The notes beneath the pieces are model-generated. The model had not been told where the DNA came from. It saw only the letters and a program-made list of their open reading frames with translations, and did no database searches. Shown piece after piece: positions 47,801-59,800 of a stretch of DNA of 64,000 nucleotides. Made by a program: the position numbers and the translations under genes. Each line of letters begins with the position of its first letter. Position 1 is the stretch's first letter. This DNA comes from Maea johnstoni (lineage: Eukaryota; Annelida; Polychaeta; Spionida; Magelonidae): positions 1 through 64,000 of the forward strand of contig CAWWDR010000188.1 in the NCBI GenBank assembly GCA_963942565.1. The letters are read 5' to 3'.

Positions 47801-50800
47801 TAGAATAGAATTAGTAAATGACAACAGTATCAGTTTTACCAGTAACAGATACAAAAGCTTTTATCAAAGACCTAGTATAAAACCCTACATACTTATAGTA
47901 TAGAATAGCATACCTAGAATTAGAATGGAATAGAATTAGTAAACTATGTGACAACGGTATCAGTTTTAAAAGTAACAAATACAAAAGCTTTTATCAAAGA
48001 AGCGATAAAAAACCCTTATATACTAGTCGTACACAGGTAAAAATTGACGGGTCCAAACGGGCCCGTTATTTTGACGGGCCCGTTACGGGCTCAGAACCCG
48101 CTACGGGCATGTTATAACGGGTTCTGACCGGCCCGTAAAAATAATGGGACCGTTACAGGTTTTCAAGCCGTGAAATGTTGATAAATTGAGGGATTGAAAA
48201 ACGGGCCCGTAACAGGGCCGTACGGGCCCGTCAACTTTTACCTGTGTATAGAATATTTCCTCCCTCAATTACTATCATAGGACTCCTGGCACAATAATGT
48301 AAAGCTTACTTCATCCATGAGTTTGATGATGTGCACTGGCTGTAGTTTACTGTTGAGAGCCATCACTAGGAGGCGCTCTAGATTCTTGCACTTTCCGATG
48401 GCTTCCCAGAAGTCCGCGCTGAGTGGAAGTCGGTCTTGAGACACGCGCAGATGCTTTAGCTGGGCCATGAGTGGAAGAGCCTGCTTCAAGGAAGTCTCCA
48501 GTCCTCTCCCGGCCAGCCCGAGGGAGTCCAACGAGAGAAAAGACAGACGTGGACAGCAACGCGCAATCTTGACTAGAAATCCACCCAGGAGGACACACGG
48601 AATCTGTGCGAGAGTGAGACTCGATAGGTGGCGCCACTGGGCAATGTGGTTTAGCTCCTCCTCCATGGAGCCCAGCGCCGAGTCCCTCACTGTGCCCGAG
48701 AACAGCGGGCAAATGTTCCAACCTCGCATGACGAATGTCTCCATACCTGGTGTCCTCTGTACCAGAGATAGGAAGGCACTGGGAGCTTTGGAATATCCAG
48801 CTCCGTCATCAGGACCTGCACCGAAAGTACTCTTTCGCTTCCTGCCAAAGAGTGGGTGCTTGAGGTCAGAGTCGGAGGTCGAAGGTCGGGTGAGGTCGTG
48901 AGGAGGATGTGCGTTGGCACCAGAGGGCAGCATAAGACAGGCACACATACTCAGATGCTTCAGTCCTACAAACACAACATAAAGCACATCACCTTTTTAA
49001 TGTTAACATGATCATAAGCCATTGGGCTATGGGATCAATATTGAGATCTTAACTTTTGGTATCTAGGCCATCACTGAGCAGAGCAAAAAACTGATTAATC
49101 GAAATAGCACTAATATATATATATACATGTATATCAGTACTTGACATCTTCACTTCTACAGTATCAGTGGCTATGTTGAAATCATAATCTTTCAAATTCC
49201 CCCAACTCCAACCCCCCTTGTATTCTTAGACAATAGATTTACCTGTTAGTTGCGCTATAATAGCACAAGGTGACTGTGGCACAGACTCATAGGTGTGTCG
49301 GTGTAGACAGACATCCAAGACATTGAGGGCTTCTAGTGGACAACTACTTAGATGCTGGAGAATGCGTAACTCATATGAGAACTGCAAAACTTCATAAAAA
49401 TCCTGAAAAACAAAAAAAAGAACCCATTCTGTATAAAAACGATCCCAGTAATAAGATGATTAGACCACCTAATCACCATGGCAACGAGGCATCTCTTCAG
49501 GTAAACAAAGAAAGCAATTAACTCTCAAAATTAAGGAAGGCCGGTTAGTTGGTTAACCTCAAATCTTAATAGGCTCTTTCAATTCTATTTTTTCAAAATG
49601 TGTTTTTGCCATTAGAATAACGACTCAAAATATGCACTCATTTACAGGGATGTATGGGTTTAAAATGCTAGTCCATCCAATCATAAATTCACTAACCCAA
49701 AATTACTTACTCAAATTTACTTTCTCAAATTTACTTACTCAAATTTACTTACTCAAATTTACTTACTCAAATTTGCTTTCTCAAATTTACTTACTCAAAT
49801 TTACTTACTCAAATTTGATTACTCAAATTTGATTTCTCAAATTTACTTACTCAAATTAACTTACTCAAATTAACTTACTCAGATTAACTTACTCAAATTT
49901 ACTAACTCAAATTTACTTTCTCAAAATTTACTTCCTCAAAAGTTTACTTACTCTCCGTGGTGCCCCTTGCTTCAAAATGAAATACCTCAGCCTGCGGCAC
50001 TGAGTAAGGCATGACAGATTCCACTCAGTTGGTGAAGTATCGTAAAGCATTGGGTCTATATGGAGGAACGTCAGAGACTGAAGGCAACAGTGCTTAGAAA
50101 AGAATGTGTACGATTCTGCTACAGTCCTCACTATATGTAAAGATTCCAGCGACCAATCGGCACGGTCACTCGTGTCAATATCACAGTCACCTTCAGTTGA
50201 CAGCATGACTATGGAATGAAATTGTTCATATGCATGCCAGGTTTTACACTTGTCCACTTCCAATGCCTGTAACTGTTCTACAGAAAGCCATCTTTCAATA
50301 AAAGCACAAACAGTACTTTCAATTCCACTTTGTACATAAACATGCTTTAAACACTTTAAGGGCATCTCTGGAGGCTCTACCGTTGGTGCACCACAGTAAA
50401 CCGATCGTCTAACGGCAGAAGCGTAAACAAAAATGCCCTCTAGGCTTGGGCAAAAGTTCAGGAATAATTCCATCCGTGTTCCTCGCAGTTTCTTTGAAGT
50501 ATTCTTTTCGTCGAAGATGTGGATAATTCGCAGGCGCTTGAGTGTTTCGATGGCACCTTTGAAAATGTTGCTATCCAAATCACTTACACTATCACAAGAG
50601 AACGCAAGAGTTTCAAGCTTTGGCAGCTTGGAAATAATGTCAGCCAGTGATGTGGTGCTGAGACGAACGCCAAATGCATGAAGAACTTTTAGTTGGTGAC
50701 ATTTCGTGAGGCATTTCTTGAGGATTTGTGGAGAGATCCAGTGGCAGAAATTGATGTTGAGGTTTTGGATGAAAGGAGCCGCAGAAGTCTTCAGGAATCT

Positions 50801-53800
50801 TTCGAAGGTCAGTTCATCCACAAAGTAACAGCCCTCAAAGCAGCAAGATCTACAAATGAACAAGTGTACATATCTAATCAATTAATCATTCACTTCTACT
50901 GATTGGCACCTTTAAAATGTGCATGATAGAAAATGATATTGATATTTATGAAATGTTCAATATTTCAAACACTCTTTTAACAACACTGACCACCTCTAAT
51001 GTTGAATTGTCAATTTAAGGCAGTATATCTATAGCTAGAAGTATTTTGGAAGGAATCGTTTCTCCTTTTTTAAAGTTTAACTTTGTTATGGAATATAAAT
51101 ATGAATCTCATCTTCAACGAAATTCTGAAAGTAAAGGTTATTAAAATTGAAGTGTAAAATTTACAAAAATGTGACTCTTTTCTCTGTATTGATCCTTCCT
51201 CTACATTTGTGAAATTTAAAGCTGCCGTTCATTAATTGAGGTTGGGAGATGTTTCAAAATATTATGCATGGTTTTTCAGTTTTTTACCCTAAAAACAAAA
51301 ATCTTACACCCTGCTGGTAGGGTACTTAAGTGATGCTTAATGAATTCCTCATCAGAACACCTTTCATGTAATATATACTTTGTAAAGGCTGCATTGTCAA
51401 AAAGAGGAAAAAATAAGCTAAAGAAATTGACCCCATACTCTACTAACTTGGAGCTATTGAAAGGGGCCACAGTGACATTTTCGCTCCAGGGAATCAAATT
51501 TTGGTTGTTATTGAGCTTTGACAGTACTGCAACTTCGAGGTCGGTGGCTGTGGTGGAAGACCAAATACATAAGTCAAAATATAACATTGGCTTCACAGGC
51601 AGGAAAGGATTCCCCTTTCAAAACATCGGAGACTAAATTGTACCAAGACTCTCTTTCTGTTGTCATTGTCAGATTCAAGGTATCCTTCCCAACCCACACA
51701 GTTTATTATTTATCTTTAAACACCCCCGCCCCCTCCCCCTGTTTATTTTTTAGAGGTTGTTGTACAACAACCTTTATTCATTTCGCTTTTGTTGTCTTAC
51801 ATTCCCGGGGGGGGGTCCTGGGAGCTGGTTGATGCATTTTCCCTATGTTGTCTTACATGGCTGTTTTGGAAAATTCTAGCCACATGATCTGGAGAGTGGG
51901 GTGTGGTGGGGTCGTTTTGTTTATTGTTTCTGTTAGAGTTGAGTGTGTAGTTTATAATGTTTGTTTCATTTTTTCTGTGGGTTGCCTAGTTTTTTTTTGG
52001 TGGATTTTTACGTGTTTATACTTTATGTTTTCTTCACTCTAATACGCTTCTGTAGCGCGTCTGGTGGGGCGGCCGTTGGATGCGCATGCGTGGGTTTTCT
52101 GCATATTTAATGCGATCGGCTAATCACGTGACGGTGCGTGATTGGGTTTCCCAGCACCACGTGGTTTGTCTCTGGTGAATTATCCAATGAGCGGTCTCAC
52201 TGCCTCACCGTCACACCACGTGGTACTCTTTCCCGCGGTTTATTAACCAATGAGCGGCTATTTGTATCCCTCTTTGTACTATTTTACTTACGTGTTCATT
52301 CACATATTTTTTACATTGGCTAGGTTACCCTCCGCCATTTTGAATATCGGGTTTGACGAAATTTGCACCCCGATTTCAAAGCTTTCGTTTGTGGCCATCT
52401 CTAACTCTAAAATTCTGAAACCAAAAGAATTAACAAGCCAAGTATCTATATTATTAAGATTAATTCTTTTGGTTTCGGAAAATCGAAAATATTTTGAGAT
52501 ATTTGTCAACACGCATCGATGGTGGCGTGTTGACCATGGCGATGAGTACATTCTCAATGGTACCTCGCCGATTCCTGTCAATTTCATCAAGCTATCACCC
52601 CCCGATCACAATATGACTACCTACCTGGATAGATGAGATCCTCATCTATCTGATTCAATCATTTTTTTAATTCAACTTCAGGTTGGAAGCGAAAAAATAG
52701 CTTTTCGCTACAACCGGAAGTTGATTTTTTTGACATTAGCGAGCAGCACCACGTGGTTTGTCTCTGGTGAATTATCCAATGAGCGGTCTCACTGCCTCAC
52801 CGTCACACCACGTGGTACTCTTTCCCGCGGTTTATTAACCAATGAGCGGCTATTTGTATCCCTCTTTGTACTATTTTACTTACGTGTTCATTCACATATT
52901 TTTTACATTGGCTAGGTTACCCTCCGCCATTTTGAATATCGGGTTTGACGAAATTTGCACCCCGATTTCAAAGCTTTCGTTTGTGGCCATCTCTAACTCT
53001 AAAATTCTGAAACCAAAAGAATTAACAAGCCAAGTATCTATATTATTAAGATTAATTCTTTTGGTTTCGGAAAATCGAAAATATTTTGAGATATTTGTCA
53101 ACACGCATCGATGGTGGCGTGTTGACCATGGCGATGAGTACATTCTCAATGGTACCTCGCCGATTCCTGTCAATTTCATCAAGCTATCACCCCCCGATCA
53201 CAATATGACTACCTACCTGGATAGATGAGATCCTCATCTATCTGATTCAATCATTTTTTTAATTCAACTTCAGGTTGGAAGCGAAAAAATAGCTTTTCGC
53301 TACAACCGGAAGTTGATTTTTTTGACATTAGCTAGCAGCACCACGTGGTTTGTCTCTGGTGAATTATCCAATGAGCGGTCTCACTGCCTCACCGTCACAC
53401 CACGTGGTACTCTTTCCCGCGGTTTATTAACCAATGAGCGGCTATTTGTATCCCTCTTTGTACTATTTTACTTACGTGTTCATTCACATATTTTTTACAT
53501 TGGCTAGGTTACCCTCCGCCATTTTGAATATCGGGTTTGACGAAATTTGCACCCCGATTTCAAAGCTTTCGTTTGTGGCCATCTCTAACTCTAAAATTCT
53601 GAAACCAAAAGAATTAACAAGCCAAGTATCTATATTATTAAGATTAATTCTTTTGGTTTCGGAAAATCGAAAATATTTTGAGATATTTGTCAACACGCAT
53701 CGATGGTGGCGTGTTGACCATGGCGATGAGTACATTCTCAATGGTACCTCGCCGATTCCTGTCAATTTCATCAAGCTATCACCCCCCGATCACAATATGA

Positions 53801-56800
53801 CTACCTACCTGGATAGATGAGATCCTCATCTATCTGATTCAATCATTTTTTTAATTCAACTTCAGGTTGGAAGCGAAAAAATAGCTTTTCGCTACAACCG
53901 GAAGTTGATTTTTTTGACATTAGCGAGCAGCACCACGTGGTTTGTCTCTGGTGAATTATCCAATGAGCGGTCTCACTGCCTCACCGTCACACCACGTGGT
54001 ACTCTTTCCCGCGGTTTATTAACCAATGAGCGGCTATTTGTATCCCTCTTTGTACTATTTTACTTACGTGTTCATTCACATATTTTTTACATTGGCTAGG
54101 TTACCCTCCGCCATTTTGAATATCGGGTTTGACGAAATTTGCACCCCGATTTCAAAGCTTTCGTTTGTGGCCATCTCTAACTCTAAAATTCTGAAACCAA
54201 AAGAATTAACAAGCCAAGTATCTATATTATTAAGATTAATTCTTTTGGTTTCGGAAAATCGAAAATATTTTGAGATATTTGTCAACACGCATCGATGGTG
54301 GCGTGTTGACCATGGCGATGAGTACATTCTCAATGGTACCTCGCCGATTCCTGTCAATTTCATCAAGCTATCACCCCCCGATCACAATATGACTACCTAC
54401 CTGGATAGATGAGATCCTCATCTATCTGATTCAATCATTTTTTTAATTCAACTTCAGGTTGGAAGCGAAAAAATAGCTTTTCGCTACAACCGGAAGTTGA
54501 TTTTTTTGACATTAGCTAGCAGCACCACGTGGTTTGTCTCTGGTGAATTATCCAATGAGCGGTCTCACTGCCTCACCGTCACACCACGTGGTACTCTTTC
54601 CCGCGGTTTATTAACCAATGAGTGGCTATTTGTATCCCTCTTTGTACTATTTTACTTACGTGTTCATTCACATATTTTTTACATTGCCTAGGTTACCCTC
54701 CGCCATTTTGAATATCGGGTTTGACGAAATTTGCACCCCGATTTCAAAGCTTTCGTTTGTGGCCATCTCTAACTCTAAAATTCTGAAACCAAAAGAATTA
54801 ACAAGCCAAGTATCTATATTATTAAGATTAATTCTTTTGGTTTCGGAAAATCGAAAATATTTTGAGATATTTGTCAACACGCATCGATGGTGGCGTGTTG
54901 ACCATGGCGATGAGTACATTCTCAATGGTACCTCGCCGATTCCTGTCAATTTCATCAAGCTATCACCCCCCGATCACAATATGACTACCTACCTGGATAG
55001 ATGAGATCCTCATCTATCTGATTCAATCATTTTTTTAATTCAACTTCAGGTTGGAAGCGAAAAAATAGCTTTTCGCTACAACCGGAAGTTGATTTTTTTG
55101 ACATTAGCGAGGTTCCGGCATTGATATGCATTGTGTGCATTTCACACAAAAAACATACTTTTTTCGATAAATTGTCACGTCGCCGTTTCTGGGTCAAAAT
55201 TTACAAATGACCCATCAAAGTGTTCGCAACAAATAGGGCTTTTACCCTATTATCATAACTTGTTGGTTATATTTGTAATTTTTGAAAAAAAATGGCGACT
55301 TCGGAAAAAAACGGCAAAAACGGCTTTTTGGAATGTTGATTTAGGAACCCTGGCGAAATTCTAAATTTACTTATTAATTTCGCCACTAAAACCGGAAAAA
55401 AAGTTTCAACTTCAAGAAAACAGACTCTAAATAATCCATCCTGCCCGTTTGTGGATTTTTTTTGTTCCCCACAATCGTAAAAAAACAACTTTGAAAAAAA
55501 CGGAAGTAGTAAATATTTTTATCGCGATTTCAGCAGTCAGTATATATACCCTTCTCACCATGAGTGTAGTATGCAGTCCTGAAGTTAGCAGACCTTTAAC
55601 CCTGCCATCCCTTCCGTTCTCACTGTTGTTGTATTTTAGATAAAGATATGATTTTAATTGTTTTGGGTGACAGGAAAAGTGTGTACTGTTATAGTTTATT
55701 GGTCACAAACTTATAAGCCCAAAGAGCATGTAATGCGAATGCATGGGATGGCAGGGTTAATGGTCTGCATACTTCAGGATTGCATTTTCACTCATGGTGA
55801 GAAGGGTGTCAAGGGACATAACTGCAGGCAGCACTCATAGAAACTGGCTTCGACATCATACTGCATCTACACCAAAGAGCATCATAGGAACTTGATTCAC
55901 CTGACAACCCAAAATAGTAAGCATACATTAAATTGAAATAAATACAAAAGTATCAATACAAAAATATCACTCAATATACAAGTTTATAAAAACACATCCA
56001 CAAAATATAGAAACCATGCAAATCTTCACTGTCCCTCAAACAAAACAATTACTGTTTAAAGAAGATATTGTGTCGGTGTGATAATATAAGATTGCATTTG
56101 GTGAGATATGTTTTGTGTTGATATTTTTGTGTTGCTTTGATGGTATGTATGATTATTTTTTCAGGTTGCATGGTGTATTGAATTTCTCTGATGTACCTTC
56201 AGTCTACCTGATGTTTAGTGCTGCCTGCAGTTCTGTCCCTAGAAACTCTTCTCAACATGAGTGAAGTAGCAGACCTGAAGTATGCAGGCTTCTACCCTAT
56301 GATGCCGATGACGGTCCCATACCCCTTCAACCCAGTGCTCGGGCCCAGGCAGCATCTCCCTGCATTTGTATCGCCCAAGATGCAAAACAAACGAAAATAC
56401 TGATCAAAATAAAGGGAAAATTACAAAGTTTGTGTTTCTGATGTATTTTTTAACACTATTAGGTATGATAGAAAGATAAAGAAGTTCAAAGAATGGGAAT
56501 TTTTTTTGAAATTGTTCTAGACTGATATTTAATGTACATTCACAAACTGGCTCTTATAGTTGTATTTCTTGGCACTATTAGGTGTGATAAAAAGATAAAG
56601 AAATTCAAAAATAGGGAAGTTTTTTTAAGTGCGGATTTAGATAGAAATCTCATGAAAAGTTTGGAAGATATGTGTTTCAGATGTATTTTTTGGCACTATT
56701 AGGTGTGATAAAAAGATAAAGAAGTTCAAATAAAAGGAAATTGTTTTAAATTGCTCCAAACTGATATTAATGTCTATTCACAAACTTGGTTTTTGATTAA

Positions 56801-59800
56801 AAAGTCTGTAAGTATCATCAGCAGCATTACAAGTGTGTATCAGTCTGTTTCAGGTTTAAGTACATATTTATTGCATGCATATTGGGTTTCAGGTAGTGCT
56901 GGACTGTAATAGGTCTAGTATGGGTCATGTATGCGCAAGAAGTATAGTACTGGCTCTTATAAAAACTGGCGTATTGGGCAACTTAGATATTTCAGGTTCT
57001 TTCTATTTGTAGAATTGGGTTGGTTGAAATGTGTTCTATCTACACCAAAGAGCATCATAGGAACTTGATTCACCTGACAACCCAAAATAGTAAGCATACA
57101 TTAAATTGAAATAAATACAAAAGTATCAATACAAAACTATCACTCAATATACAAGTTTATAAAAACACATCCACAAAATATAGAAACCATGCAAATCTTC
57201 ACTGTCCCTCAAACAAAACAATTACTGTTTAAAGAAGATATTGTGTCGGTGTGTAAATATAAGATTGCATTTGGTGAGATATGTTTTGTGTTGATATTTT
57301 TGTGTTGCTTTGATGGTATGTATGATTATTTTTTCAGGTTGCATGGTGTATTGAATTTCTCTGATGTACCTTCAGTCTACCTGATGTTTAGTGCTGCCTG
57401 CAGTTCTGTCCCTAGAAACTCTTCTCAACATGAGTGAAGTAGCAGACCTGAAGTATGCAGGCTTCTACCCTATGATGCCGATGCCGGTCCCATACCCCTT
57501 CAACCCAGTGCTCGGGCCCAGGCAGCATCTCCCTGCATTTGTATCACCCAAGATGCAAAACAAACGAAAATACTTATCAAAATAAAGGGAAAATTACAAA
57601 GTTTGTGTTTCTGATGTATTTTTTAACACTATTAGGTATGATAGAAAGATAAAGAAGTTCAAAGAATGGGAATTTTTTTTGAAAATGTTCTAGACTGATA
57701 TTTAATGTACATTCACAAACTGGCTCTTATAGTTGTATTTTTTGGCACTATTAGGTGTGATAAAAAGATAAAGAAGTTCAAAAATAGGGAAGTTTTTTTA
57801 AGTGCGGATTTAGATAGAAATCTTATGAAAAGTTTGGAAGATATGTGTTTGAGTGTTTCAGATGTATTTTTTGGCACTATTAGGTGTGATAAAAAGATAA
57901 AGAAGTTCAAATAAAAGGAAAATGTTTTAAATTGCTCCAAACTGATATTGATGTCTATTCACAAACTTGGTTTTTGATTAAAAAGTCTGTAAGTATCATC
58001 AGCAGCATTACAAGTGTGTATCAGTCTATTTTAGGTTTAAGTACATAGTTATTGCATGCATATTGGGTTTCTGGTAGTGCTGGACCTGCTTTAGTGGCGG
58101 AAGATCATGGCCAGGGGCATATGTCCCTTAAGGGGCCATATGGTTGATATTTGTGCATGTTTGCATTCAGGCAGTGTTTGGCCATTTTCATGTAAAGGTA
58201 AGTCACGGACTAAAGTTCTTCAGGCAGCAGCATGTTAGTTGTGGCAAGCATGCTGCTGGTGGGGTTTTGTTGGCTGTCATTTGCAGTGCATGTTGTAGGC
58301 TTTTCCCATTCATGTTTGGTGATCTACTGGATTAGTGGTGGTGAGTTTGCCATAGTTTCTTGGATAGCTAGGAGTGGGTTATAATTTTCGAAAATATTTG
58401 AGGGAGGGTTTTAGATAGAATTCTTTTGAAAAAATTGAGGGATATGTGTTTCAGATGTATTTTTTGGCACTATTAGGTATGATAAAAAGATAAAGAATTT
58501 CAGAGGAAGGGAAATGTTTTAACTGTCCAGGTTTGGGGGTTTTGGAGCATTTTTCCAGGGAAAAAATTGAATAGTTTGTGTTTCTGATGTATTTTTTGGC
58601 ACTATTAGGTATGATAAAAAGATAAAGAAGTTCAAGAAAGTTGAATTTTTTTTTTAAATGTTCTAAGCTGATATTTAATGTCCATTCACAAGCTTGGCTC
58701 TTATAGTTCATCATCAGGTAGCAAAATCACATAATCCAGGAACATATGCCCCTTAAGGGACCATAAGATTGATCCTTGTGCATGTTTGCACTCAGGCAGT
58801 GTTTGGTCATTTTCATGTAAAGGTAAGTCACGGACTAATGTTCTTCAGGCAGCAGCAGGTAAGTTGTGGCAAGCATGCTATTGGTGGGGTTTTGTTGACT
58901 CTCATTTGCAGTGCAGGATGTGGGCTTTTCCCATTCATGTTTGGTGATCTACTGGATGAGTGATGGTGGGTTTGTCATAGTTTCTTGGATAGCTAGAAGT
59001 GGGTTATAATTTTGGGAAATATTTGGGGGAGGGCTTTAGATAGAATTCTTATGAAAAAATTGAAGGATATGTGTTTCAGATGTATTTTTTGGCACTATTA
59101 GGTATGATAAAAAGATAAAGAATTTAAGGAAAAAGGAAAATGTTTTAAAACAAACACATACCTAACATGTATATACCGCTACCCGAACACATCCATTGCA
59201 ACCTTCATTCATGACCTCACAGCAATATCACCACCAACAATAAAACATCAAAAAATACTTATGGGTGACTTTAACATTAACATACAAAACAAACACATAA
59301 ATACCACAGAAAAAATTTGCAAATGTATAGGAACAAACCAACTCATAAACAACCCAACAACAAAACAAAACACCATAATAGATCACATTCACACCAACCT
59401 TACAGAATACCATTCAACAGGTGTCATCAAAACGTATTACTCAGATCACGACCAAATATACATAACACTTAAATAAGTCAATCCAACAGAAAAAGTAAAA
59501 CCACTGTAACCACTAACGAAAAAACACAAAAATCAGAAAAATTTCAAAATAGCAAAATATTAAAAAAACAAAAAATTGCAAATGATTAACTACAAAAAGA
59601 CATACAAGGAATCAACCTCTTGACGCCACTGGCGTCTATCTTGTTTCTGTCCTAATCATGAATCCTGACCTCGACGTGTGTAGGGAATTCCCAAAGCGGA
59701 ATCCCCCAAATGACGTCATCGACTTTCCAGTGGTTGTGATGACGTCATTTTACTACAGGTGCTCGACATTCGTGGTCGTACTAACCTGAGTTGTGCGCCA

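Noticed and set aside
52250-55004. 128-codon (+) and 96-codon (-) frames in each 592-bp copy
   Set aside because: Open on both strands over the same bases, no known motif, and kept only because the copies are nearly identical.
55596-55760. Simple piggyBac MITE from TTAA-CCCTGCCATCCC ends
   Set aside because: The inverted homology continues well beyond the TTAA on both sides, so the true ends are further out.
56218-57585. Small frame MSEVADLKYAGFYPMMPM conserved in two copies
   Set aside because: Conserved only because the DNA was duplicated; the sequence belongs to the inverted-repeat family at 55.55 kb.
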